NCBI GenBank assembly: GCA_015060225.1 | Contig: SUYX01000001.1 | Span: 62,001 to 126,000 of the forward strand | DNA: 64,000 bases | Direction of reading: 5' to 3' | Origin: Bacteroidales bacterium | GTDB taxonomy: Bacteria; Bacteroidota; Bacteroidia; Bacteroidales; UBA932 | Part shown: positions 8,776-18,304 of the stretch, in pieces | Layout: each line of letters begins with the position of its first letter | How positions within the stretch are numbered: position 1 is the stretch's first letter | The notes under the pieces: generated by a model | What the model was told of the DNA's origin: nothing | The model's database searches: none | Seen by the model: only the letters and a program-made list of their open reading frames with translations | Position numbers and translations under genes: made by a program

Positions 8776-9012
8776 ATGGCAGATATTACTTCTAAAGTTA
8801 AGGAGATCATCGTTGACAAATTGGGCGTTGATGCAGCTGAGGTTACACCAGAGGCTAGCTTTACTAAAGATTTAGGAGCTGATTCACTTGACACAGTAGA
8901 GCTTATCATGGAGTTTGAGAAAGCATTTGAGATTTCAATTCCAGATGAGGCTGCAGAGAAAATTGCAACAGTAGGCGACGCAATCTCATATATTGAGGCT
9001 AACCAGAAATAA
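8776..9012 (+). CDS. acpP: Acyl carrier protein
   Basis: A 78-residue acidic four-helix carrier of fatty-acid synthesis. The phosphopantetheine attachment motif is [10 protein letters not shown], with Ser37 the modified residue. Length and charge are typical. It is followed 18 nt later by fabF, the usual partner; rnc, often third in this cluster, is absent here. Confidence 0.97.
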   Translation: MADITSKVKEIIVDKLGVDAAEVTPEASFTKDLGADSLDTVELIMEFEKAFEISIPDEAAEKIATVGDAISYIEANQK

Positions 9013-9030
9013 TTTATCTTGAGAGAATCC

Positions 9031-10284
9031 ATGGAGTTGAGAAGAGTTGTCATTACCGGATTGGGAACCATAAATCCGTTGGGTAACAGTGTAGAGGAGT
9101 ATTTTACAAATCTTAACAATGGCGTAAGCGGAGCGGGTCCTATTACCAGATTTGATGCTTCCCTTTTTAAGACCAGATTCGCGTGTGAGGTAAAAGATTT
9201 CAATCCAGCAGCTTTTGGAATTGACCGCAAAGAGGCCAGAAAGATGGACCGTTTTGCACAGTTTGCAGTTGTTGCGGCCGATCAGGCTGTTGCAGACAGC
9301 AAATTGGATCTTGGGAAGATCAATAAAAAGCGTGTTGGCGTTATAGTTGGTTCAGGAATAGGTGGAATAGAGACACTTACTGACGAGGTATTGGGTTTTG
9401 GCGAGGGAGGAAAAGTTCCTCGCTTCAACCCTTTTCTTATTCCTAAGATGATTCCTGATATTGTTGCAGGTCTCATTTCCATCAAGTATGGATTCATGGG
9501 ACCGAATTATGCTACGGTTTCGGCGTGTGCATCTTCTGCCCATGCAATGTCAAATGCCTTTGATATGATAAGGTTGAACAAGGCTGACATGATAATTACA
9601 GGTGGCTCGGAAGCCGGTGTAACCATTCCAAGTGTCGGCGGTTTCAATTCTGCACAGGCGCTTTCAACCAATAATGAAGAGTTTGCAACTGCAAGCCGTC
9701 CGTTTGACAATACCAGAGACGGTTTTGTTATTGGAGAGGGATGCGGTATCCTTGTTTTTGAGGAGTATGAGCATGCTCTTGCAAGGGGTGCCAAGATTTA
9801 TGCAGAGGTATATGGTACAGGCATGTCGGCTGATGCACATCATATTACTGCTCCCCATCCTGAGGGAGAAGGTGCCATTGAGGCAATGAGACTGGCTCTT
9901 GAGGAGGCAGGTATCGGACCGGAGGATGTTGATTATATCAATGTTCACGGTACATCTACGCCACTTGGCGACAGGGCTGAGTTGAAGGCTGTAAAGGAAG
10001 TGTTCGGAGAGCACGCCTACAAGCTTAACATCAGTTCTACAAAATCTATGACAGGCCACCTTCTTGGAGGTGCAGGAGCCATTGAAACAATGGCATGTAT
10101 CGATGCCATATGCAACGGCATTATTCCTCCAACCATCAATTTCAAGGAAGAGGATCCTGAAATAGATTATAAATTGAACCTCACACTTAACAAGGCTCAG
10201 CGCAGGGAGGTAAATGTGGCAATGAACAATACCTTCGGGTTTGGCGGCCACAACTCATGTCTGGTTCTTGGAAAGGTAAGATAA
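9031..10284 (+). CDS. fabF: Beta-ketoacyl-ACP synthase II
   Basis: A 417-residue thiolase-fold condensing enzyme that extends acyl-ACP with malonyl-ACP. The nucleophile is Cys166 in TVSACASSAHAM; the two histidines are in INVHGTSTP and the lysine/histidine stretch STKSMTGHLLGGAGA. The C-terminal FGFGGHN motif is present. The ATG at 9031 was preferred over an in-frame TTG at 9019, since MELRRVVITG matches the usual start. It forms an operon with acpP and ends in a clear terminator. Confidence 0.96.
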   Translation: MELRRVVITGLGTINPLGNSVEEYFTNLNNGVSGAGPITRFDASLFKTRFACEVKDFNPAAFGIDRKEARKMDRFAQFAVVAADQAVADSKLDLGKINKKRVGVIVGSGIGGIETLTDEVLGFGEGGKVPRFNPFLIPKMIPDIVAGLISIKYGFMGPNYATVSACASSAHAMSNAFDMIRLNKADMIITGGSEAGVTIPSVGGFNSAQALSTNNEEFATASRPFDNTRDGFVIGEGCGILVFEEYEHALARGAKIYAEVYGTGMSADAHHITAPHPEGEGAIEAMRLALEEAGIGPEDVDYINVHGTSTPLGDRAELKAVKEVFGEHAYKLNISSTKSMTGHLLGGAGAIETMACIDAICNGIIPPTINFKEEDPEIDYKLNLTLNKAQRREVNVAMNNTFGFGGHNSCLVLGKVR

Positions 10285-10308
10285 AAGGTGTATGCATCAT
10301 CAATTTAA

Positions 10309-10338
10309 GGCAGTTGCTGCAAGGCAATTGCCTTTTTT
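10309..10338. terminator. Rho-independent terminator between fabF and rodA
   Basis: GGCAGTTGC (10309-10317) pairs with GCAATTGCC (10324-10332, one G-T pair) around a 6-nt loop, followed by six to seven T. It serves fabF; the rodA stop overlaps its T-run, so convergent transcription may also use it. Confidence 0.85.
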
Positions 10339-11758
10339 AGTACCTCCACCTCTCCATATCCAGCTTTATGAATATAAAGAGCAGTATGGTAAAGCTCCAT
10401 AGTGAGGAGCCTCCGTAGCTCAGCAGCGGCAATGGTATTCCAATTACTGGCACCAGCCCCATGGTCATGCCAATGTTTATGAAGAAGTGCATAAAGAAAC
10501 AGCATGCCACACAGTACCCGTAAATGCGTACAAACTTGTCTTTCTGCCTTTCACTCAGGGTTATGAGCCTGCTTATGAGGAACATGTATATAGAAACGAC
10601 AAGAACACTTCCCACAAATCCCCACTCCTCTCCAATGGTGCAGAATATGAAATCTGTACTCTGTTCCGGCACAAAATCAAATTTGGTTTGTGTGCCGTTG
10701 AGGAACCCTTTTCCTGTGAGACCACCAGAGCCTATGGCAATTTTGGACTGGTGTACATTGTAGCCTGCCCCTTTAAGGTCTTCTGTTATTCCCAGCAGGT
10801 TCTCAATCCTTGATCTCTGGTGCGGTTGCAGTATATTGTTGAAGATGAATTCCACTGAGAATACAAGTGCAAGCGAACATACAAATCCCGCAAACAGGTA
10901 TTTCAGATGTCTCCCCCTTTTCCCCCTGAATATCCACATTGCCGCCAGTGCCAGGGCAGATGTAACCCCCATTGCAATATATTCATACTTGAGTGAGTCA
11001 AGGGATGGTATCCACTTCCCGACAATTGCAGGCATGAATCCCAGCAGCAGTGCCACCGGCACCATAACTGCAAGGTGCAGCATCAGTTTCCCTGTATATA
11101 TGCCATTGATGATACCTGCCAATATGAAGAGTATGATTATTGCTGCAAGGGGGGAGACGGCAAGAGTCACCACAAAAAGCACTATTGAGAGTATCCCGAA
11201 TGCCAGTACCCAACCGCTCAGCCCCTCCCTGTAAAGGAGGAAGATGAAGCCGCAGTACACCAGTGCGGAGCCGGTCTCCTTTTCCATCACAATTATGGCC
11301 ATTGGTATAAGTATGGACAGCGCTACAGCAGCGGCATTGCGCAGATTCCCCAGCCTGAAGTTGTATTTGCCCATTATGTAGGCCAGGAAGAGGGATGTGC
11401 TTATTTTGGAAACCTCGGCAGGCTGGAAACTGACAGGACCTATCTGGAACCAGGAATGTGAACCGTTTACCTCCTTGCCAAGGAATATTACCGCCACAAG
11501 CAGGAAACACACACCTATATATATGGGTGGTGCAAGTACGCTGTATATTTTGGGATTGAGGAGAAACAGTATGGCTGCAGCCAGTACAAGTGCTGTAATT
11601 ATCCATATGAACTGCATGCCGTATCTCTGGGAGATGTCAAATATGGAACTGTGCTCCTCTGAATATACAGCAGCATAAATGTTGATCCACCCTATGAATA
11701 CAAGCAGCAGGTAGCATATTACCAATGGAATGTCTATTTTGCCAAATTTGTTTCCCAT
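10337..11758 (-). CDS. rodA: Rod-shape determining peptidoglycan glycosyltransferase RodA
   Basis: A 473-residue SEDS-family membrane protein with about ten hydrophobic segments. It polymerises lipid II into glycan strands during elongation. Conserved SEDS features are visible: QPAEVSKI in the first third, ATGSAL-like ETGSALVY, the EQSTDFIF loop and the C-terminal PLPLLSYGGSS. A large non-conserved hydrophobic stretch of about 100 residues in the middle makes it longer than E. coli RodA (370 aa), as is usual in Bacteroidales. Start and stop of mrdA and rodA overlap as TGATG, so translation is coupled with the partner PBP2. Confidence 0.93.
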   Translation of the reverse strand: MGNKFGKIDIPLVICYLLLVFIGWINIYAAVYSEEHSSIFDISQRYGMQFIWIITALVLAAAILFLLNPKIYSVLAPPIYIGVCFLLVAVIFLGKEVNGSHSWFQIGPVSFQPAEVSKISTSLFLAYIMGKYNFRLGNLRNAAAVALSILIPMAIIVMEKETGSALVYCGFIFLLYREGLSGWVLAFGILSIVLFVVTLAVSPLAAIIILFILAGIINGIYTGKLMLHLAVMVPVALLLGFMPAIVGKWIPSLDSLKYEYIAMGVTSALALAAMWIFRGKRGRHLKYLFAGFVCSLALVFSVEFIFNNILQPHQRSRIENLLGITEDLKGAGYNVHQSKIAIGSGGLTGKGFLNGTQTKFDFVPEQSTDFIFCTIGEEWGFVGSVLVVSIYMFLISRLITLSERQKDKFVRIYGYCVACCFFMHFFINIGMTMGLVPVIGIPLPLLSYGGSSLWSFTILLFIFIKLDMERWRY

Positions 11759-13593
11759 CACTTTTTCCTCTTTACCGGTACATATTGCTGCAGATTGGCC
11801 TCCTTTATCCTCTTCTCAAGATCTGGGCGGCTGATTTCTCCCTTAAGGTACTTTTCGGCCAGAAGAGAGGCTATAGGGGCTGCCCAAGTGCCTCCGAATC
11901 CGGCATTCTCTATATATGTAGCTATTGCTATCCTGGGATTTTCCCGCGGTGCAAAGCAGATGAATACAGCGTTGTCCTTTCCGTGCGGGTTTTGGGCTGT
12001 GCCTGTCTTTCCACAGATGTCAAGCCCCTCCACATGGGCCTGTCTTGCTGTACCACCTGCTCCTGGAGCGGCATTTACAGCCATATACATCCCCTCTATC
12101 ACCTTATGGAAATGACTTGTGTCCACAAGTGTGTAGTTCTTCTGTTTGAACCTTGCATCTATTGGATTTTCTGCAGATTCCTTTACAAGATGGGGAATGT
12201 AGTAGTATCCCCTGTTGGCCAGCGTTGCAGCAAGGTTGGCCAGGTGAAGGGGAGTTGCACCTATCTCCCCCTGTCCAATGGACAATGAAATTATTGAGTT
12301 GGCTTTCCAGCGGTTTTTGCCGTATATCTTGTCATAGGTTGAGGTTGTCGGGAGTGTACCTCCCAATTCGGCAGGGAAGTCACTTCCAAGTTTGCGCCCG
12401 AACCCGAAACTCATTACCATCTCCCTCCAGCTGTTGAATGCATCAGATATGCTATTGTATTTTCTGTTCTCCAGAGTGGCTCTGAATGCGTAGCAATAGT
12501 ATGCGTTGCATGACATCATTATGGATTGGGTTAGGTTGGTGGGGGAAGGGTGAGCGTGGCACCCCAGTTTCCTCTCTCCGTAGTAGTATCCCAGATTGCA
12601 GTTGTATCTTGTTTCCGGGGTAATTACCCCTTCTTGGAGAGCAATGAGCCCGTTTACCAGCTTGAAAACGGAGCCTGGAGGATATGCAGACATTACTGCC
12701 CTGTTGAACATTGGCTTGTAAGGGTCGCTTACTATCTCTTTATAGTGCTGGTTTATGCTTGCAAGCTGCTCTATATTTATCCCAGGGCTTGATATCAGTG
12801 CCAGAATCTCTCCTGTCGAAGGTTCTATGGCAACCAGGCTTCCAACCTTGTTGTGCATCAGTTCCTCTCCATATTGCTGGAGGGTGCCGTCTATGGTAGA
12901 AACAATATTGCTGCCGGGGACAGCTGCCTTGTCGTAAGCCCCGTCCTCAAGGCTGCTCTGTATCCTGTTGTGTACATCGCGCAGCAGGATGCTGTATCCT
13001 TTCTCCCCTTTGAGTACTTTCTCATAAGATTTCTCAAGCCCGCTGGCACCTACATAATCTCCGCTTTTATAGTCGGGATTCTTTTTGATGAATTCCTGGT
13101 CCACCTCTGTTACGTAGCCCAAAAGGTTTGCCCCTGCGGCAAACGGATAGCTGCGGGATGTTCTTGAGACAGCGCTGAATCCAGGGAACTTCCACCCGTT
13201 TTCCATAAAAATGCTGTACTCTACACCGGGAACCTGTTTTAGGAAAGTAAGTGTACGGTAACCTATTTTCCTGCGGTATTTCCTGTATTCCCTGAACTTT
13301 TCCTTTACAAAGGAGGTGTCGAGGCCAAAGATGGAGCATAAGTGCAGAGTGTCAAACTCCTTTACCTCTATGGGGGTTACCATAATGTCATAAGTGTTCT
13401 TGTTGCCCACCAGGATGTTGCCGTTCCTGTCCAGAATCAGCCCTCTTACAGGATATCGGGTAACATACTTGTAAGCATTGTTTTCTGCAGTTATCTTATA
13501 CTCATCCTGGAGTATCTGCAGATTGAAGAGCTGGGCAATGAGAATGAGCCCAATTGCCAGCATGCCAATTATAAGAACACTCTTTCTCTCCAT
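11758..13593 (-). CDS. mrdA: Penicillin-binding protein 2 (elongasome transpeptidase)
   Basis: A 611-residue class B PBP with an N-terminal membrane helix (residues about 5-24), a dimerisation/pedestal domain beginning RYPVRGLILDRNG, and a C-terminal transpeptidase domain. Active-site motifs: SVFK (Ser308-Lys311) in YPPGSVFKL, SCN (361-363), and KTGTAQNP near residue 535. It cross-links new peptidoglycan with RodA, encoded immediately downstream. It begins 1 nt after the mreD stop. Confidence 0.95.
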   Translation of the reverse strand: MERKSVLIIGMLAIGLILIAQLFNLQILQDEYKITAENNAYKYVTRYPVRGLILDRNGNILVGNKNTYDIMVTPIEVKEFDTLHLCSIFGLDTSFVKEKFREYRKYRRKIGYRTLTFLKQVPGVEYSIFMENGWKFPGFSAVSRTSRSYPFAAGANLLGYVTEVDQEFIKKNPDYKSGDYVGASGLEKSYEKVLKGEKGYSILLRDVHNRIQSSLEDGAYDKAAVPGSNIVSTIDGTLQQYGEELMHNKVGSLVAIEPSTGEILALISSPGINIEQLASINQHYKEIVSDPYKPMFNRAVMSAYPPGSVFKLVNGLIALQEGVITPETRYNCNLGYYYGERKLGCHAHPSPTNLTQSIMMSCNAYYCYAFRATLENRKYNSISDAFNSWREMVMSFGFGRKLGSDFPAELGGTLPTTSTYDKIYGKNRWKANSIISLSIGQGEIGATPLHLANLAATLANRGYYYIPHLVKESAENPIDARFKQKNYTLVDTSHFHKVIEGMYMAVNAAPGAGGTARQAHVEGLDICGKTGTAQNPHGKDNAVFICFAPRENPRIAIATYIENAGFGGTWAAPIASLLAEKYLKGEISRPDLEKRIKEANLQQYVPVKRKK

Positions 13594-13594
13594 T

Positions 13595-14116
13595 TTATCT
13601 GAGGATTTTATCCAGCAGGGCCAGATTAAGGAGAATGGAAACCAGGGTGTTTGCTGTTATGCACGCAAGGAGCTTCAGCAGGGTATATCCCAAGGTGAAT
13701 GATGCAGCTGAGTCCATAAGTATATATATTGTAAAAAATACTGTAAGGAGCAGAACTGTAATCAGGACAAGGGTGGGGATTTCCACTGTCCGCGGTATGA
13801 GGGGTACATTCTCATAGTTGTCGAGGTTCCCCTTGGGAAGGGTGAACTTGAGTACAAGGGGGCGCACATATGCCATGGCTGTGAGGGCTGCTGCGTTAAG
13901 TCCCATAATTCCGTCGGAGAGAAGGTCTATGCATAGTCCCAGCGCAAAAGCGGTGAGCATATACAGAGTTCTGTTCATGGATGGAGGAAGCAGGATGATG
14001 AACTGGGGGAATATGGCAATGTACACCAGCGGCCATATGTTCACATACTCGCTCAGCAGTATCTGGCAAATTATCATAATTGCCCCAAGTGTGGAATATT
14101 TGAGTGCCCTGTTCAT
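13595..14116 (-). CDS. mreD: Rod-shape determining protein MreD
   Basis: A 173-residue membrane protein with about five hydrophobic helices and no soluble domain. It is identified mainly by position between mreC and mrdA and by the family motif region ALGLCIDLLSDGIMGLNAAALT. Its ATG overlaps the mreC stop (ATGA), indicating coupled translation. Confidence 0.9.
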   Translation of the reverse strand: MNRALKYSTLGAIMIICQILLSEYVNIWPLVYIAIFPQFIILLPPSMNRTLYMLTAFALGLCIDLLSDGIMGLNAAALTAMAYVRPLVLKFTLPKGNLDNYENVPLIPRTVEIPTLVLITVLLLTVFFTIYILMDSAASFTLGYTLLKLLACITANTLVSILLNLALLDKILR

Positions 14117-14919
14117 TCTGTTGCCTCTTTTACAAGTAAGTCAATCTCTTTCCTGTTGTTGTTCTCTACTACCATTACGTGCTTTATGCTCCTGAAATCC
14201 TGCAGCAGACGCACATCAATATTCAGGTGTACGCCGTTCACTATGTGGGAATTCTCAACAATGCCCAAAGGGATGTCGGGAGGAAAAAATGATGAGTATC
14301 CGCTTGTCCTTACAGTGTCACCGGGGTTTATCTGGAGATGCTGCGGAATCTCAGCAAGGATTGCCATTGATGGGGAGTGAGGGTTCCAGCTGAGTGGCCC
14401 GAACGCACCGGTTTCCCCTACTTTTGCACTTACCTGCTGGCTGGTATTGAGGAAGGAGAGAATGTAAGAATAATTGGCACTAACGGTGTGTGTAATGCCA
14501 ATTACACCAATTGGGGTGACAACACCCATATCTTCCCTAACCCCATCTTTGTAACCTTTATCTATAAGGAGGTAGTTGTGGGAACTTCCCACGGTATTCC
14601 TTATCACTTTGGCAGTTATGAAGGTGTATGGAGCCTTTGTTGTGTCTTCTCGGGTGGGGTTCTCCTTAAGTATCTGCAACTGGTGCATAAGGAGTGCGTT
14701 CTGGGCTGCAAGCCCTTCATTGGTTTGTCTGAGGGATGTGTACTCATCTATGGCAGCATACTTCTCCCAAAAAAATCCCTGAACCTCACGTAGCTTCCCT
14801 ATGAGCCTGTAGCGTTGTATGATCCCGTTGTTACTTACCATATACAGGCAAGCTGCCTCAAGCAGGATAAAAAGGAGAAACCTCCCCAACCCAAAGAGTA
14901 ATGAAGGAGGTATTCTCAT
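14113..14919 (-). CDS. mreC: Rod-shape determining protein MreC
   Basis: A 268-residue protein: one N-terminal membrane helix (about 8-28), a coiled coil around residues 55-90 (ENLR-like SLRQTNEGLAAQNALLMHQL), then the periplasmic two-barrel domain with GYKDGVREDMGVVTPIGVIG. It links cytoplasmic MreB to periplasmic PBP2. It follows mreB by 5 nt and overlaps mreD by 4 nt. Confidence 0.93.
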   Translation of the reverse strand: MRIPPSLLFGLGRFLLFILLEAACLYMVSNNGIIQRYRLIGKLREVQGFFWEKYAAIDEYTSLRQTNEGLAAQNALLMHQLQILKENPTREDTTKAPYTFITAKVIRNTVGSSHNYLLIDKGYKDGVREDMGVVTPIGVIGITHTVSANYSYILSFLNTSQQVSAKVGETGAFGPLSWNPHSPSMAILAEIPQHLQINPGDTVRTSGYSSFFPPDIPLGIVENSHIVNGVHLNIDVRLLQDFRSIKHVMVVENNNRKEIDLLVKEATE

Positions 14920-14924
14920 TTATT

Positions 14925-15944
14925 CTATCTCATTAAGTATGTAAGTTTGTCTGCATTTTTCAAAGCAATACTGGTTCCTCTGGCAACAGCCCTGAGCGGG
15001 TCTTCTGCAACATGGAACGGAATATTTATCTTCTCCTGCAGCCTCTGGTCCAATCCCCTTATCAATGCTCCTCCTCCGGAAAGGAATATACCACGGTCTA
15101 CTATATCCGAGTAGAGTTCTGGAGGGGTCTGTTCAAGCACAGACATTACGGCAGCCTCAATCTTTGCAAGTGACTTGTCCAGGCAGTGTGCAATCTCCTG
15201 AGGGGTGACTGACACCTCAACAGGGTGTGCCGTCATGAGGTTAGGACCCTTTACAAGATATGGCTCGGGGCCATCCTCAAGGTCTGTGAGTGCAGATCCG
15301 GCATTGATTTTTATGAGTTCTGCCGTAATCTCACCAATCCTTATGTTGTGCTGTTGGCGCATGTACTGCTGTATCTCGGCTGTAAATACATCACCGGCAA
15401 CCCTTATGCTCTCTTTGCAAACTATGCCGCCAAGGGATATTACCGCAATCTCTGTAGTTCCTCCACCTATATCCACAACCATGTGTCCGCTTGGAGATTC
15501 AACATCCAGCCCTATACCCAGAGCAGCTGCCATAGGCTCGTAGATGATGTATACATCCCTGCCGCCTGCGTGCTCAGAGGAGTCGCGTACCGCCCTTATC
15601 TCCACCTCTGTACTTCCCGACGGAATACATACAACCATCTTCAGGCTTGGGCTGAAGAGGGAGCGCTTGCTGTTGATCATCTTTACAAAACCCCTGATCA
15701 TCTGCTCTGCAGCGTTGAAGTCTGCAATCACACCATCTTTCAGAGGTCTGATGGTCTTTATGTTGGGATGTGTCCTCTCGTGCATCAGTCTGGCCTTGTG
15801 GCCAAAAGCTATAGGTTTGTTGGTATTCTGGTCAATTGCCACAATGGAAGGCTCGTCCAGCACAATCTTGTCATTCTGAAAGATGACGGTATTGGCTGTA
15901 CCAAGATCAATTGCCAGTTCCTGTGTCAAAAAAGAAAATGCCAT
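14925..15944 (-). CDS. mreB: Rod-shape determining actin homologue MreB
   Basis: A 339-residue actin-fold ATPase that guides cell-wall elongation. Phosphate-1 motif DLGTANTVI near the N-terminus, phosphate-2 DIGGGTTEIAVISLGG, and adenosine-loop FLSGGGALIRGLD near the C-terminus. The N-terminal amphipathic start (MAFSFLTQE) could bind membrane. It lies 3 nt after purH, so cell-shape and purine genes share a transcript. Confidence 0.97.
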   Translation of the reverse strand: MAFSFLTQELAIDLGTANTVIFQNDKIVLDEPSIVAIDQNTNKPIAFGHKARLMHERTHPNIKTIRPLKDGVIADFNAAEQMIRGFVKMINSKRSLFSPSLKMVVCIPSGSTEVEIRAVRDSSEHAGGRDVYIIYEPMAAALGIGLDVESPSGHMVVDIGGGTTEIAVISLGGIVCKESIRVAGDVFTAEIQQYMRQQHNIRIGEITAELIKINAGSALTDLEDGPEPYLVKGPNLMTAHPVEVSVTPQEIAHCLDKSLAKIEAAVMSVLEQTPPELYSDIVDRGIFLSGGGALIRGLDQRLQEKINIPFHVAEDPLRAVARGTSIALKNADKLTYLMR

Positions 15945-15947
15945 AAA

Positions 15948-17465
15948 TTAATGTTTGAAGTGTCTAACGCCAGTTATTACCATTGCAATGCCGTTGTTGT
16001 TGCAATACTCTATGCTCTCATTGTCCCTGATTGATCCGCCAGGCTGTATAACGGTCTTTATACCCTCATTGGCTGCAATTTCAACGCAGTCTGCAAACGG
16101 GAAGAATGCATCTGAAGACATTACTGCACCCTCCAGTGAGAATCCGAACGATTTGGCTTTGGCTATAGCCTGTCTAAGGGCATCAACTCTTGATGTCTGG
16201 CCGGTTCCGCTTGCAAGCAGCTGTTTCCCTTTTGCAAGTACAATGGCGTTTGATTTGGTATGCTTTACAAGCTTGTTGGCAAAGATGAGGTCTTCAATCT
16301 CCTCCGGACGCGGCTGCTTGTTGGTGGCAGGCTTAAGTTCCTCAGGTGTCTCAACATGTGAATCCCTCTCCTGTACAAGCACACCGCCAAGCATTGAGCG
16401 GAATTTTACAGGGGTTGGGGTGATGTTGTTGCTCTCAAGGATGATACGGTTCTTCTTGGTCTTGAGGATCTCAAGTGCCTCGGCATTGTAAGAAGGGGCA
16501 ATTACAACCTCAAAGAAGATTTTGTTCATCTCTTCTGCAGTAGCCTTGTCAACCTCCCTGTTTGTAACTATGATGCCTCCGAATGCAGATACCGGGTCTC
16601 CTGCAAGTGCTTTCTCCCATGCCTCAAGAGTGGTTGCAGCGCTTGCACAACCGCATGCGTTGTTGTGTTTGATGATGGCAACGGTGGTCTCTTCAAAGTC
16701 TGAGATAAGTTCAATTGCAGCTTCAATGTCAAGAAGGTTGTTGTGTGAAATCTCCTTGCCATGGAGTTGTTTTGGAAGTGTACCCTCAGCTCCGTAGTAT
16801 GTGCCTTTCTGGTGAGGGTTCTCACCGTATCTCAATGTCTGGGCTTTCTGCTGGCTCTGCTTGAAGGCAGGTATCTCAAATTTCCTGTTGAAATAGTTGA
16901 AGATTGCAGTGTCATAATGTGAACTTACATTGAACGCCTGTGCAGCAAAATACTCCCTCTCCTCCAAAGTGGTCCTGCAGCCCCTCTCTTTAAGGATTGA
17001 GAGCAATGTGCCGTATGACTCCTTTGAAGGGATTATTACAACGTCGTTATAGTTCTTGGCAGCGCCCCTTATTAGAGAGATGCCTCCAATGTCAATTTTC
17101 TCAATGATGTCTGCGTGCGAAGCATTGGCAGCAACATACTCCTCAAAAGGGTAAAGGTCTACAATCACAAGATCTATAGAAGGGATCTCGTATTGTGCAA
17201 TCTCCTTGGCATCCTGCCCGTTTTCCCTCCTGTTGAGGATACCTCCAAACACTTTTGGGTGCAGGGTCTTTACTCTTCCTCCAAGAATTGAAGGATAGCC
17301 TGTGACTGACTCCACGCTTGTAACAGGGATGTTCAAGCTCTCCAGAAATGATTGGGTTCCACCGGTAGAGAGTATCTCTACACCGTTCTCTGCCAAGATT
17401 TTGACAATTTCATCCAATCCGTCCTTATAGTAAACGGAAATTAGGGCCCTTTTAATCTCTTTCAC
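15948..17465 (-). CDS. purH: Bifunctional AICAR transformylase / IMP cyclohydrolase
   Basis: A 505-residue enzyme for the last two steps of IMP synthesis. The N-terminal IMP cyclohydrolase domain (about 1-190) begins KRALISVYYKDGL with STGGT around residue 35. The AICAR transformylase domain holds KHNNACGCA (about residue 265), where the family usually reads KHxNPCG, and ends IQPGGSIRDNE...MVITGVRHFKH. It is the first gene of the purH-mreBCD-mrdA-rodA operon, an order I know from other Bacteroidota. Confidence 0.96.
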   Translation of the reverse strand: MKEIKRALISVYYKDGLDEIVKILAENGVEILSTGGTQSFLESLNIPVTSVESVTGYPSILGGRVKTLHPKVFGGILNRRENGQDAKEIAQYEIPSIDLVIVDLYPFEEYVAANASHADIIEKIDIGGISLIRGAAKNYNDVVIIPSKESYGTLLSILKERGCRTTLEEREYFAAQAFNVSSHYDTAIFNYFNRKFEIPAFKQSQQKAQTLRYGENPHQKGTYYGAEGTLPKQLHGKEISHNNLLDIEAAIELISDFEETTVAIIKHNNACGCASAATTLEAWEKALAGDPVSAFGGIIVTNREVDKATAEEMNKIFFEVVIAPSYNAEALEILKTKKNRIILESNNITPTPVKFRSMLGGVLVQERDSHVETPEELKPATNKQPRPEEIEDLIFANKLVKHTKSNAIVLAKGKQLLASGTGQTSRVDALRQAIAKAKSFGFSLEGAVMSSDAFFPFADCVEIAANEGIKTVIQPGGSIRDNESIEYCNNNGIAMVITGVRHFKH

Positions 17466-17544
17466 TGTTTTATGTATATTTAAAGGTTTAAAAAATCAAT
17501 TTTTATCAGGTTGTAAAATTACAAAAAATAACCCTATATTTTGG

Positions 17545-17552
17545 TATATTTG
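17545..17552 (+). promoter_or_regulatory. -7 promoter box of ispD
   Basis: TATATTTG matches TAnnTTTG, 37 nt before the ispD ATG at 17589. Its position argues against an in-frame TTG start at 17541. No TTTG -33 element is evident. Confidence 0.4.
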
Positions 17553-17588
17553 CATGCATTTTATTTACAATTTTCAAACAGACCCATT

Positions 17589-18302
17589 ATGGACGGCAGC
17601 AACATATATATAATCATTACTGCAGGCGGCGTTGGACGCAGGATGGGGGGGAATACGGCCAAGCAATTTCTTGAACTGGAAGGCAAGCCGGTGCTTCTGA
17701 GGACAATTGAGATGTTCAGGGAGTGTCTGCCCCAGGCCAGCATAATCCTTACACTGCCGCAAGAGTACAAGGATTACTGGAGAAACTATTGTTTTGAGCA
17801 TAACCTGTGGTTCAAACATGTGATTGCGTCGGGAGGAATCACACGGTTCCATTCTGTGAAGAATGCCCTGGAATATGTGCCCCAGGGGGCAGTGGTTGCC
17901 GTGCATGACGGTGTCCGCCCTTTTGTGCCCCGCAAGATGCTGGCTTCCCTGCTCAGTTTCAATTTCAGGAAGGAGGGGGTTGCGGGGGTGATTCCTGTAA
18001 TGCCTTCTATAGAGTCCATGAGGAGATATACCTATGGTCAGGATGGAATGCCTGACGGGTCGCAGACTGTGAACAGGGATGAGTATATGTTTGTGCAGAC
18101 TCCCCAGGTGTTTGATTCAACAATTTTGAAGGAGTGCTATAAAAAAGCATACTCTCCAACATTTACAGATGATGCATCTGTTGTGGAGAGTAGTGGATAT
18201 AAGGTTGCCACAGCACCGGGAAGTAGGTTCAATATAAAACTGACCACCCCAGAGGATATGGTTATGGCAAAGATTTTCCTGTCGCTTATGGAGCAGGAGT
18301 AG
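17589..18302 (+). CDS. ispD: 2-C-methyl-D-erythritol 4-phosphate cytidylyltransferase
   Basis: A 237-residue nucleotidyltransferase of the MEP isoprenoid pathway that makes CDP-methylerythritol. The CTP-binding glycine-rich loop is TAGGVGRRMG (about residues 11-20) with the downstream KQFLEL lysine; VHDGVRPFV and the C-terminal TDDASVVE and NIKLTTPEDM motifs are present. The ATG at 17589 places the loop at the usual distance from the N-terminus. Its stop is 2 nt from the stop of the convergent Lrp gene, with no terminator between them. Confidence 0.93.
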   Translation: MDGSNIYIIITAGGVGRRMGGNTAKQFLELEGKPVLLRTIEMFRECLPQASIILTLPQEYKDYWRNYCFEHNLWFKHVIASGGITRFHSVKNALEYVPQGAVVAVHDGVRPFVPRKMLASLLSFNFRKEGVAGVIPVMPSIESMRRYTYGQDGMPDGSQTVNRDEYMFVQTPQVFDSTILKECYKKAYSPTFTDDASVVESSGYKVATAPGSRFNIKLTTPEDMVMAKIFLSLMEQE

Positions 18303-18304
18303 GG